A program made the position numbers and the translations under genes. Positions 35,759 to 47,816 of a stretch of DNA of 64,000 nucleotides are shown here, one piece after another; the first letter of the stretch is position 1, and every line of letters begins with the position of its first letter. Below the pieces are notes generated by a model. That model had not been told where the DNA came from. It ran no database searches and was given only the letters and a program-made list of their open reading frames with translations. This stretch comes from Prosopis cineraria (lineage: Eukaryota > Streptophyta > Magnoliopsida > Fabales > Fabaceae), in contig NW_026555339.1 of the NCBI RefSeq assembly GCF_029017545.1, forward strand, positions 32,288,438-32,352,437, given 5' to 3'.

Positions 35759-37452
35759 TTGAATCATATTTGATGATTACAAAATTAAAAGAAGAGGTGT
35801 TTGTTATGTGTACAGATACATAAAGAATTATGGATGAAGACAAAACCTCAAAAGCATGAAGAATCAAGAGAAGATGAAGATTTATAGGATAAGTTTTTTA
35901 AATTCACTATGAAAACTTTGAGAGCTTAATCACATATTATCATCCTTGAAATGAATGCATCATCCTTAACTTATGAGTCTCATTTGTGCATCTTAGGACT
36001 TATCTTACTCAATTCAAGTTTGTGAGTTATGTCATTTTAGCTTGAATTAGATCACAAAAGTTGAGGTTTTCACTACATGATGTTTCACATGTGATTCAAT
36101 ATGGTCCCACATGTGATTTGTCATTCTAGGCACACCAACTGACTTTTCACGCTTGAATTAGTAGTGATCCATGTATGATTTGTTACTTGTGTTTGTGTGA
36201 TGCCTTGATGAAGCTTTTATGCTCTAATTCACACAAGATACCTTGTGTACGCATGCTTAAATTGTCACCTTGTGTTCCCTTGCATATTGTAAAGTGTCAA
36301 CTCATACTTGGAAGTGAATGTGTCCACACGTGATTTGTCACTGAGTCTTTTGAACATATTTTTGTTAAGTGAGTCTCAAGCCATTTCAAGCCTATTTCAT
36401 CTTGTACACTTGCATGATTTATCATCCATTGTCTTGAATCTTTTCAATCATGTAATCCACGTTTGAATGCATAGTAGTTCCACATGTGATATATTTTTCT
36501 AAAATGGCTTAGTTTTATAACTAGCCATTTCACGTGTGTGTGTTAGAGTGCTCCATATATGATTTGTCTTCCAAGGTGGTTTGGGTTTTGTAACTAGCCA
36601 TTCCACATGTGATAGGAAGTTGGACCCACATGTGATTCATCACATAGAATGGCTTTAGCATTATGCTAGCTAATTCACGTGTGAGAGCCTTAGGGTCACA
36701 CACCTATTTTGTCACACAGAATGGTTTACATATTCATATCCTCCAAAACATGCGTGAGTCACCCTAATATTCACACTTCAATTGTCACATATGCTTAATT
36801 AGAACTTGGCTAGCTCCATTTCACGTGTGAATCCTCTAGTTGCATGTAAGAAATGTCACCAACGGCTGTAATCATTGTTCCAATAGTCTGTCAACTGTTA
36901 AAACTATATATGTAATACAAGTAAAGTCTAGAGCAAGATTTTTGATCTTTGAGTAAACTATTTATCATTTGAACATTCTAAAAAGCTTTCAAAGTTGTTC
37001 ATCAAAGTCTTGCATTTATTCATTTATCATTCTTGATGAAGTTTGTGAAAAAGCTTTCACAAGTTTTTAAGCTTTCAATTATAATCAATCTACTCTTTTA
37101 AGAGAGTTTTTCTTTAAAAGTTCTATACTTTAGTTGAAATCTTGAAAAAGTGCTTTTCAAGTGTTTTGTAATAACTTGCTAGTTGTAGCAAGGTTTGTTG
37201 TTGAATCAAGACTAGTTAAGTCTTGAGAGTTGTACTATGGTTGCAAGTACCCATTAAAGCTTGCGAGTTTAATTGAAAATCTCAAGGGTGATCTTGAGGA
37301 CTAGATGTAGGCTAAGTTTTAGGCTAAACTAAAATAAATCTCTTGTGTCTAATCTCTTTTTTCCTTACTTCTATCTTCTTCACTCTTAATTTCATTAGAA
37401 AAATTTAGTGTCACCCAATTCATCCTCTTCTTAGGTGCTAGCCTATCCAATA
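35759..37452 (+). repeat. 3' LTR of copia A
   Basis: About 1.69 kb, from TTGAATCATATTTGATGATT (the exact first base could be 35759 or 35760) to GCCTATCCAATA. From 36179 it aligns with window positions 1-1201. It holds at least ten copies of a palindromic phrase of type CACGTGTGA or CACATGTGATTTGTCA between 36080 and 36860. It ends against copia B sequence at 37453. Confidence 0.85.
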
Positions 37453-37839
37453 GAGGTGATTCATGTGTTTGGTGTGATGAATGCCTATATGTATCTTTTC
37501 ACTGTGCAATGTGTAATTTGAAGTTGATTTGAAATAAATTTACTTGATTTTAGTTTGGTGTAGTGATATAGTGATTTAGTTAACCCCTCCGTATACTAGA
37601 TTAGTATGAAAGAAATAGTTTTGTATGGGGAAAGGTTACAAGATTTTTGTCCTTCTTCTCCTTCTTTTTAGTGTACATCTTCGACACAAACAACATTTTC
37701 ATTAATATGTAATGACACATATTGATCTTTTCTTCTTGATTAGTCTTGTTAACATTTCAGCCTCAAACTTACTGCAAGTATTGAATGTAGTCCTCTTGTT
37801 GACAAAGAATCTTCTTACCACATATGCTAGCTTTAGGTG
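37453..37839 (-). pseudogene. Extra ORF of copia B, distal island
   Basis: On the minus strand this matches copia A 25855-26110: the sequence that encodes RTTFNTCSEF, INMCHYI and KKKEKKDRNL in copia A is recognisable, including AAGAAGGAGAAGAAGGACAA. Stops and changes are frequent in the part nearest 37453. The TSD copy AGGTG (37835-37839) marks the boundary with the next solo LTR. Confidence 0.78.
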
Positions 37840-39329
37840 TGTAAAGTCCTTGGGTTCGAACTATAAAGTCCCATCTCAAATTTTGCTTTACCATTCCACA
37901 CCACACAATTAATAAATCAAAATTAAAGTAATAGCCCTTTATTTGTTTTCAAAATCACAGGATCTTGATTTCTTAAAACATATATTCAAATAAGAGGGCT
38001 AATGGAAGTGTGAACACATTCATAAGACTCAAAAACCCATAAATTCTTAACCTTGAAAAAGGTCTGTGCACTACAGCCTGCAACACGTACGCCACAATAT
38101 ATGGCACAGAACTACATCCCCTGTTTCTAACTACGTCATGCACCACAACTGGCATATCATGTGCCACGGCATGCCAATCTAAAATTTTGCTATCATTTTG
38201 ATAGCAAAAATGATGAACTTTCTACGTGTACCATTTCATACCTGACATCTAATTGGAGTGATGTTGAGAAGTGATGAACTTCAATCATTTCTTAAATTCA
38301 TTTCAATCAATACTCACACACTCGTATACATATATTTTCACAATGTTGTTACTTTATCAGTTCACAATATAATGCATATAATTATATCAAAATACTTGCA
38401 AATAATTTCATAAACAAACAAGTAAAATGGTTACTCTAGTTATCTTTAACCCTTATTATTAAGGGTTACCAATCACTCTAAGCTCACAGCGGTATAGATT
38501 CTTAAGAGCAACTTCACAGGTGCTCAGTCTACACAATATAGTGCCCCTCAGTCAATGTCCAACACATTTTGTGGGCATTGATTCGGTTAAACCAAATCCT
38601 TTAACACATGAAAATAGTTCAATTGAACCCTTTTCAATTCACTTATCTTTCATTCATAGTCATTAGCCCTATAGGCTATTCAAACAACCATAACAATGTC
38701 CTAACACGTTCATCCACCTAAAAATCTCACTATTAACCTAGCTTTTAGGTTATTTTAAGCCTAAATGCTCAAAACTCAACCATTCAACTCCATACTAGTC
38801 ACAAAACCTTAATTCTATATTCGATGTCCTATTTTAACCCTTTCTTTTAAATTACAACACCTTAGAATCTTATGATTTGATTTCTCAAACTAATGAAATT
38901 TAATGAAAAAGGGGTAGAATTGAAGCATAGGGCTGTGTGTAACTTACCCGACAAGTTACTAATTAAAGTAGACTCCAAACCTCAAGTTATGGCTTGCCCT
39001 AGTAGATCTCAAGCTTCCTAACCTCTCACACATGTCTTCTCCTCTTTCTCTTTCTATTTTTCATAATCTGACTTAACCTTTAAGTAAAATATTCTACACT
39101 ATGCATCGCGACGCACGTAGCTTCCACCGCGATGCGTGGCACAATGACAAAATTCTCACTTGTGCTCACACATTTTGTCTTGGATTGTCTCTTTACCCTA
39201 AAATCCTATCAATGCAACACTCAAACAATACAAAGCATAAACTCAACACCTAAATCGCAATCAATTCCCTAATATTAATTTACCCCTGATTAGCAACTAG
39301 TTCCTGGGATTGAAATTTAGGATGTTACA
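37840..39329 (-). mobile_element. Solo LTR, chromovirus (Del/Tekay)-type Gypsy, short copy
   Basis: 1,490 bp flanked by a perfect 5-bp duplication AGGTG (37835-37839 and 39330-39334). On the minus strand it starts TGTAACATCCTAAATTTC. It relates to 2164-4903 through shared phrases (a GGCATATCATGTGCCACGGC stretch, CTTACCCGACAAGTTAC, GGCTTGCCCTAGTA) but lacks more than 1 kb of that copy's middle, including the 40-bp tandem units. Joining its flanks restores the copia B extra-ORF frame. Confidence 0.82.
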
Positions 39330-39401
39330 AGGTGCTTGAAGGGAAAATTTGTTAGTCTGAAGGAGAATCCAGGCTTTAGCACTTCCTCAAGAACTTCCTC
39401 T
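39330..39401 (-). pseudogene. Extra ORF of copia B, 72-bp island
   Basis: The minus strand encodes residues like EVLKPGFSFRLTNFPFKH, matching EVLTPRFSFRPINFPFKH of copia A (25800-25852). It is isolated between the solo LTR and copia C, and carries both inner copies of their target duplications, AGGTG and CCTCT. Confidence 0.8.
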
Positions 39402-42400
39402 TGTTTGACATAATGACTTGTGGCATTATGTGTTATCTTAAGTTTTGATGACGGTAAATATAGGTGAGTTTACTATACCTATACTTAATTACTTTCATAT
39501 ATGTAATAGTTAACTATAACTATAGAACAAGTGCTTTAAAAGTTTTTTTACTCATGTTGTTCCATATTACATGAGATTTGGAAAAATGATTTATGTGTAT
39601 CAAAGTTATTTTATACTGTCATATTTTTCCTCATCTTAAATTGGTTTTATATCTAAGAGTGTTCATAGTATTATCTTTCACAACTTGGATATATGCATAT
39701 TGACACTTGAACTAACCATTTTATTCATGATATATCATTTAAGGTTGTCCAAAGTGAAGATGAGAGTAAGCATAAAGAGAAAGAAAGTTGAAGCTATCAT
39801 TTGCATGCTCCACTCATGATTGAAAAATATAAAGATAAAGAGAAGGATGATCCAAGAAGAGCTTAAGAAGAATGAAGACATTCATACAATCTTGGATGCA
39901 CCTTGGAAGCCTTGAACTTGATAGGTATAATTGATGAACCCTTTAGTCGCCTTGGGTTATCAAATTTTACTATAATATAGAAGTAAGTATTCTAGGTCAT
40001 TTCCCTAGAGAGCAAGGCATACAAATTATTGTTCAAATGCCACAAATTAATCTGAATTTTTCAAGTGACTAAACTAATTCTATAATGCAATAATAAATGT
40101 TTGTAAAATTCTGTTTTAGTTGTAATGAAATGAATGATGATTATGATGAGCCCAAGTTAGATTTCCTAACATTAATCATTGATTTCCAGAATTATAACAT
40201 CATAAACCTTCTTGATTAACCTAAAATGAGACACTTAGAAACCTTTAAGTGTGGTGCACCATTAAACTCAATGGACACTAATGAATCTAGGTCAAGTGAA
40301 CTTAGAAATTAACACTATATTTAGCCTTGTTCTATACAAGTTTCAGACCAAAACTAGTGGAAGAAAAATAGCTTAAGTCAAATTTATATAACCAATATGG
40401 ATCTAACTCAAGTCTACACAAGAACTTGAACAAGAATCAGCAAGAACTTATGAAATAACCCTAGAACATTAAGGTAAATCATAAATTCCAGAACTGAAAA
40501 TAGCATAAAAATCTAAATTCAACATTCATATTCTTATCAAACCTGAATTAGAATCACAAATTCCTTAACTAAATAGAGGTTCAGAATCGAATCCTCAAAG
40601 AATCAAAATAAGAACATGAAATCAAGAAAATAACAATAATTACAAATCTAGAAATCTCATAATGTTAAGTTATCCTTCTTAGAGCTCTAAATGATCAGTC
40701 TCTCATGCTCTTCCTCTTCCCTTGAATCAGACCTTGAGAAGCCTTCATGAATGTATGAAGATGAAGATAAAATTTGGAGATAAATGTGTGCTAGACGAAA
40801 TCTGGAGGAGAAGAAGAAAATAGATGAAAATTTAGAGGAGAATGAAGGAAGAATTCAACGTGAATGAAGGAGAAAGAAGAAGAAATGATCTGGATAGTGA
40901 GAGGATGAGAAAATGGCGTGATCTAGATAAGAAGATGAGAGAACTGAATCTAGAAAATTAGAGAGTGAATATGAATGAAAATTGAGAGAGAATATGGCTG
41001 AAGTGAGAGAGTGGGATCTAAATTATGAGGCTCCAATATGAAAATTTAGCTTATGTATGTGTGAATAATGTGAAGGTGATGAAACCAAATTGAGTGATGA
41101 TAAAAACAAGGAAAATCCAGATCTAATGTTAGTTAATTTCTAACTGTAAAATGGAATTAATTGGTTGAAATTCAAATTGAATCTGGTGCCTCATAACTGA
41201 ATGAATGAGTATGGGAAATGTGACTTGATTTGAACCTTCAATCAGCTACCACCTAAGCTCTACAATTTAGATATGAAGTCACACCTAAAATGCTCTTCAA
41301 GCCTTATGATTCAGCTTTAATTCACACACATAATGCTCCTGAAGCTTCATGATGATGTCATCCTATTTAGCATGCTCTCTTACAATCAGATTTGAATTCA
41401 CGCATATGTGATTCTTTGTTCCCTTGATGATGTCATCCAATTCAGCCATGCTCTTGGTTATTTTTTTTATTTAATTCCCTCAAATTAATTCTGAATAATC
41501 TTGCCATTCAGCTTCCATAATTTTAAAAATACAATGCCACATAAGCTCTCTCTTTTCTCCTTTGGTTCCAAATTTACTTCTTTAAAAATCTGAAAATAAA
41601 AGATACAAAACTAAATAAATTATAAAAATAGAATTAACAAAGGAAGAAAAGAGAATTTAAGCCCAAGATCTCAATTAGGATTTAAAAGTGTCAAAACAAC
41701 CATCAAATAGCACTATGAGGGTCAAAAAGTCTATATGCAATAAATAACTAAAAACCGAGAAATAAACCCTAATATGTACAATTTGATGCCAAAAATCAAG
41801 TATTTTAACATGTAAAATATGAGAGAGATCAATAATATCATTAGGCTTGGAGTCTTTATGTTAAACTTATTGATTTAGATATGAAGTATTGGCTCAAGAT
41901 ATCTTGAATCAAAACATGCATTTTAGCTATTAAGAAAAAGTGTGAGATATAATCATGGTTTTCATCGTTCATCACATATGTCTCACAAAGGTTAAAATGT
42001 TTTGTTTACTAAATTCATAAGGTTTCCAAAGTTTTTCTATTTACTTAAAAAGGAGTTAAGTTGAAAAATTCATGAACACTTGAAGCCTAAGCTTTGAAAT
42101 GCAAATTGTGCTGAAAATTAGTTTTGACCTTTAGTCATTTTTTGTGTTATATCTCTCACTACATAGATCAATGTAATGTGAAAGATATCTTGTTTAAAAA
42201 TAGACTCTAACAGATTTTCAATTGTAGTTTATTTATTCAAAATTGAGCTCTATTGAGAAAGATATGAACTTTAGAAGTTGAGTATTGAGATACTGATTCT
42301 GCATAGCTTTTAGTGTTCACCTTCATACACTCTTTTGATCATATCTCAAAATATACATTGAATTTGAGTGTGAAACTTATTTCATTGAAAACTATACTTC

Positions 42401-43567
42401 AAGATTTCTAATGGTATATAATTTGTCAAATTTGGACTTGTATTAAGTGAGTTAGGACATTATGAAATTTTGCATAGTGAAGTTGTAGAATCACGTGTGA
42501 GAGTAGCAGTCAACTATGCGTAATTTAGCACCAGTGCAAAAAATCACGTGAGAGCACTTCTTGATCAAGCGTGAAAATGCATCCAAAAGCTTATTTTCAC
42601 ATTGAACACCTTTTATATGTTGAATCATGTATGAAACTACCTGTCACACGTAAGAAATGACTTTCAGAAGCCTTATTTTCATTGAATAAGTTCTACAAGC
42701 CAAATTATGCATGAGACACTTCCAAAACTCACGTGATATGTCACTTTTGCTTGTGAAACCTCCAAAACATGCATGAATTAGCACTAGACACTCACAAGAA
42801 AATGCACCAATGGCTATATTCACTGTGTAACCTCTCCAAATGGTTATTTGATGTCTCTAATACTTATTTTACTCCATGAGCTATAAATTTAACATTCAAA
42901 ACTGGTTTGAATAGGAGATTAACCTTATAAATCATCAAGCTATGAAATTCATGATCATATTACTCTTGTTATATGATAATTATTGTTCTTGAGGCAAGAT
43001 CATCTATATCTTTATCTTTTGAGTATTAGAGCTTCATTGTGCTTATCATTATTCTTAGAGAGAGTTTCAATTGAGTGATACACATACTCAAAACCTTTGT
43101 AAAGGTGAGGGAGAGATTTGTCTTGTAATCAAGAGATGTTGTTCTCTTAAGAAAAGAAGCTCACTAGTAAAGTGAGTTGGTGTAAAGGCTCACAAGTGCC
43201 TAAACTGAACTTGTGAATGTACTAAGGTGGCAAGCATCTAATCAAGCTCGTGTTTTGGTAAAAAAATCTCAAGTACTTGCTTAGGAACTGGATGTAGGCT
43301 CAAGAGGAGAAGATGAACTAGGATAAATCATTTTTTACAATCTCTCTTCCCTCAATGCTTTATATTTCCAATATGTGAAAAATTGAAATTGATTTTATAC
43401 TTTTTAAGCTTGTGAAAATAACTTTGGCATTCTTACATATAGTTTAGAACTCCAATTTTTCAAAATCTTCCCTTGAACATAGTTTTGCCGAAAAGGATTT
43501 AAAAGAATCGAAATTTTCTCAAACACCCAACTCACCCACTCTCTTGGGTGTTTTGCTATATCTAACA
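39402..43567 (+). repeat. 5' LTR of copia C, interrupted
   Basis: Starts TGTTTGACATAATGAC and ends TATATCTAACA. It matches 49523-51800 on both sides of the nested F solo LTR (39932-41831). Without that insert and the duplicated ATAAT it is about 2.26 kb. It contains the CACGTGA/CATGCATGA-type palindromes at 42490-42780 and a long stretch resembling EST-like AT-rich DNA with no coding content. Confidence 0.87.
39932..41831 (-). mobile_element. Solo LTR of family F, copy 1, nested in the copia C 5' LTR
   Basis: 1,900 bp flanked by a perfect 5-bp duplication ATAAT (39927-39931 and 41832-41836). The intact host site is seen in the 3' LTR at about 50070-50085. On the minus strand it runs from TGATCTCTCTCATATTTTAC to GGCGACTAAAGGGTTCATCA. 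That end resembles the end of element E's LTR (AAGCGACTAATTTCCTATCA), so F is probably a related Gypsy family on the minus strand. It has a purine-rich part at 40740-41010 and no coding content. Confidence 0.82.
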
Positions 43568-43569
43568 TT

Positions 43570-43581
43570 TGGTATTAGAGC
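43570..43581 (+). other. Primer-binding site of copia C (initiator-Met tRNA type)
   Basis: TGGTATTAGAGC starts two bases after the LTR; one base differs from the usual TGGTATCAGAGC. Confidence 0.82.
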
Positions 43582-43622
43582 TAGGCTCTGGATAAAGGAC
43601 TTAATAGTCTAAAGATTTACAA

Positions 43623-44632
43623 ATGGCAAGTTTTTGAAGTTTTTCAATTTTTGAGGGAATTGATATTGAAAAACCTCTAGCTCTTGAAAATACTGATTTT
43701 TGGTTTTGGAAAGTGAGAATGCAATTTTACATTTAATCAATTGAGTTAGATATGTGGGACATTTTCAAAAATGACTTTGATTTCAAACCTACAAGAAATT
43801 GGATTGAGAAAGAAAAGAAGTTATTTTCTTTGAATGTTAGAGCTATGAAGATTTTTTATGGTGCTTTAACTGAGACTAATTTTCTAAAAATCAAATATTG
43901 CTCTAATTCTAAGATTATACGGGATACTCTTGAATCTTGCTATGCTATTAATGATCTTATTGAGATTGAAAGTGTTTGCAGTTCTCCAAACCTTGAACAA
44001 CAAGAGGACTAATGCCTACTAACTTTTAGAGAACACATGGAAGATAAGATTGAAAAAGGAGAAATCATTGAACACTTGCATGGTTCAGTCAATACACTTA
44101 GATAAGAGGAAGATGATCCCCAAGAAGAGCTTCACATGAATGATTATATCACCAACTGAAGCTCATGAAAAATCTGAGATATATCATTCCAATCATTCTT
44201 ATGCAGGCAAGTCATATGATTTTAAAAATGTTGATAGAGTAAATTTCAAACCTTTAGCTGACTTGGTTTTAAAAAATACATGAAATTTGAACTCTAATTT
44301 TGTTGGTAATGCTAGAAATACTTTTAAAAAGAGAGTATTTAGGAAAAGAGATTATTTCAAAAATGGTTCAAGTACGAAACACACCAATTGCAAAAGTTTC
44401 CAAAATGCATCATTCTATGACTTGCAATTATTATGGTAAATTTGGACATGTTTCTCACATGTGCAGCATTAGAAGAAATTTTAATATGAGAAATAAGTTT
44501 ATTTAAGTTCCTAAAGGACAAGGAAGGTCCAATACTAACTCCCAAGGACCCAAAACTAAATGGGTACTGAAATGTCCATCTAGCACTGTATTTATGCAGA
44601 ATATCATCGACAAAAATGGATAGCATTGCTCA
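43623..44632 (+). pseudogene. gag of copia C, broken
   Basis: ATG at 43623, then an early TGA four codons in. The same frame continues with KPLALENTDFWFWKVRMQF (the NYxxWK-like N-terminal Gag motif), a stop, and a long block to 44012 with NWIEKEKKLFSLNVRAMKI and ALTETNFLKIKYCSNSKI. Shifted remnants follow. The zinc knuckle (44423-44464) reads CNYYGKFGHVSHMC: the second Cys of CX2C is Tyr, so it could not bind zinc. The piece TKWVLKCPSS near 44560 is the usual end of this Gag type. Everything is non-functional. Confidence 0.78.
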
Positions 44633-47600
44633 AGGAAGAAAATAGTGTCTAGAAGATTTTCTTATAAGTGTGAAGGAAGACCTTTAGACCCTATGAAAGT
44701 CAAGAGAACTCTCAAACCATCCATTGCTAGAATGACAAAGTTTTGTTGCAAAAATAAGTAATGGACACATAAGAGAAGAGCACCTCACTCCTCAAGGATG
44801 GACTACCATAGAGTATCATTCAACTACCTTGAGGAAAATAAAAGAAGAAGGACCTCTCAAATGCTAAGAAGAAGACTTGTGAAGTTTATAACTTACGAGA
44901 GAGGATCATATGCACCCAAGCCAACTTACACAAAGCCTGTTCATCCTATGCATTAATGGTGAGCAAGTGCAAACCTTAAATTACAAAGGTCAAGGTATAA
45001 CATTGGTAAAACCTCTTACACCATCACTCTTGATCTTGTGACAATAGGAATAAACATTGCACATTGTTTTGACATGAATTTTTCATAACATATCCTTTGA
45101 AAATCATTATTGACAAATCTCTTACAAAGGAATTGTAATGTCTAAAAGATTATCTCTTCATGCATACACATTGATTTCAAATGAAAATATTCTTTATGTA
45201 TAAAGATATGTTTAACCTATTATGCTCAATTGTTGTGAATTAATAAAGTTCTTTGGAGCATATAAATCATGATTCCTACAAGCTAATCATTAGTGGGTCC
45301 AAGTCAAATTAGATACCAAGGATGAGAAAGGATTACACTATTTTATAGGAATATGAAGAGAAAAGTTTCACCTCAAGAATCTAATACATAAAGAACAAAT
45401 CTTGAGCAAGTTGAATAAATGGAGCTTTAATTTTGGTGTTACACATGCAAAGATGGAAAGATCAACATCCACACACCTAATCAAGCAATCTCACAAGGAC
45501 ATGTGCGAAACTGGTGATATCATTCCTTACCTTGTCCTACACTCTATGGTACACTCATATTAGGATAAAAGTCCTTGTTGCATTCTTTAGCAATCCATCA
45601 TTCATTATTTTCAAATCAAATTTTATGATTGCTAAATGGACCAACCGAATTGTGCATATTTTTGTCAAATGGTTGAAACTTGTCATTTTTAGTGCACAAC
45701 CTAAAATTGTTCATGATTTCATAAAATGTATTATTTTGAAATAGTCATGTGCATGATTTGAAATAATTATAATTTGACATCATTATGATTTACCATTTCC
45801 AAATCTCTTTAAATATTTCATTCATGAAAATTCATGGTCAACTTGATTTCATTCAATTTTTGAGATTTTCATGAAAAATTTACTTAACCAAACTTGATTT
45901 CAAAATGATTTTCATGATCCATATCATCAAACCTTTTCCATATGCATCAATATTCATATATTGAGTTTCATTTGCTAATTATTTGAATGGATATGAATAG
46001 AACTAATGTTTTTCCTATCAAGCTTGTGATTCCATTTGAATAGTAACCATGATATGCTAGCTATATAACAGAAGCTCATATCAAGTCAAGAGACTTGAAG
46101 TCATCTAAGAAAACTCTTATGATGATCAAATCCAAGAAGATGACTACAAGAGAAGGAGAATGACAACTATGCCAAAATTAATGAGAATTCCTATCCCTTA
46201 CTTTTAGTATTGTTTCATATCATTTTGGATAGGTTCTTACTTGTTAAATTGATAATTTACGGCATGAGTTGCTTTTGCATATCAATGACATGTTTTGAGT
46301 ATAAATTCATACTTTACAAATTGTCATTGATCATATAGGGTCTAACTTTGAACAAACATCCTTTGCACCCTATTTGCATTCCTTGAGCTATAATCCTAAG
46401 TGTATAAACGCTAGAATATTTGCTCATTCTAAAGAAAGGTTACAAGTTTAAATTTTGCAAACTATGTATGCTTCTTGAAAGGCATTTAATATCAAATTGA
46501 GTTTTTATGCTTTTATCAAAGTTTAAGAAATTGTGTGCTTTTGAAAATCACATTTTGAAGCATTGCATACAACAAGTTATAACCTCTTACATCACATGTA
46601 AAATGACGAGTTTGTTTTTACAACTCATTTTATAATCCTTCTTATATTCAAAATTTGATTTAAAATCATGGCCTCTTTTGCATAATCATATTTCATCATT
46701 TTGTTGATGATTTGATTTTAAGAATGAAAAGGCTTATGAGTTTTAAATATCTAACTATCTTAGACCCAATCAAGCTTCAATGCCATAAAAGAGATAAATT
46801 TATGTTTTTATAGGATTTCACTTTGATCTTAAATATTTTAGACATACCAATAAGTTTGCGTTAGAGTGGCAAATTCAAAATGCACATGTCTTGAAATAAG
46901 ATCAAGCTTGTTTAAGATAACAAAGGGTCATGAATGAGAAGCTTGACAAAACAAGTGTACATAAAATTGAAAGCATGTCTAAATAAGAGTTTCAAAGAGG
47001 TTATCATGGAATGGACATCTAAAACACATGTGAAGTAGACCATCCATTTGCAACAAGCTTATACAGAGAATTCTTCAACTATGTGATGACTTACAAGGAA
47101 GAAGTAAAGCTTGAGAATATATAATAACTCCTAGCATCAATTTACTACTCTTATAACTACTAGAGAAGCAATACCTAAAAGTTTGGAGTAGATGATCCCC
47201 ATATTAGATTTCAAGAACCTCTTGAGTACCCAAACAACTCACTTAAAATCTGATGATTAGCCCACTAAGATTCAAATTTGAGGTTGAAGTGAATGATAGG
47301 GAGAGGAAATGACAGTTGAACTTGGAAGGATCTAGCAGCATGAAATTCATCAATTATCATCAAGCCCTTAGATTCACAAAGTGCTTAGATGAAGGAACAA
47401 AGTCAAATTCAATGATGAAATCCATGTGAATCACAAGACAACATCACTACTAAGTTGTTGAATTTGTCATGGACTTGGAAATCTAAGCTGATACAATATG
47501 CTATCACAAGAAGGAGGATTTCTCTAGTATCGATAACTTGTAAAATGATGAATTCAAGTGCTTAGAACATTGGAGATGATGAAGAAAACATCAAGTTTCA

Positions 47601-47816
47601 TTAGAATTATTGGACAATTGCATTGAGTTTAAAGAAATTCAACAAATAATATTTCTGAGCTTGCAATTAAAAGAACAAGAAAGAGCAGAAAAAGGAAGAG
47701 TTGAAGAAAGAACAACAATTGGCAACAATCTTCGTGGAATCTACATCAACCTATCAAGTCTTTAAATGAGCATTTCTAAACCTTTACCTTTTAAGTTTAA
47801 GTTATATGCATTCGTT
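44633..47816 (+). other. Copia C internal region without recognisable genes
   Basis: AT-rich, many short frames, no motif of protease, integrase, RT or RNase H on either strand. A frame at 45514-45744 (76 codons) shows no family resemblance. This is where pol should be; it may be too decayed to recognise or may derive from unrelated DNA. Confidence 0.55.

Larger units (their letters stand above)
1..37452 (+). mobile_element. Copia A: Sirevirus-like LTR retrotransposon, degenerate, five nested insertions
   Basis: The order is 5' LTR (entering from the left edge), iMet-type primer site, gag, protease, integrase, RT, RNase H, an extra ORF, purine tract and 3' LTR. The order integrase before RT defines Copia. 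The Gag type, the extra ORF after pol and the 3' LTR opening with a TTTGATGATTACAA-like stretch just after a G-rich purine tract are Sirevirus traits. Removing the inserts at 2164-4903, 6104-20712, 21828-23625, 26879-31194 and 31626-35333 leaves about 10.3 kb, a normal length for an extra-ORF Sirevirus. Every coding domain has stops or frameshifts. The 3' LTR ends directly against copia B sequence, so copia A was inserted into copia B; its left target duplication lies outside the window. Confidence 0.85.
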
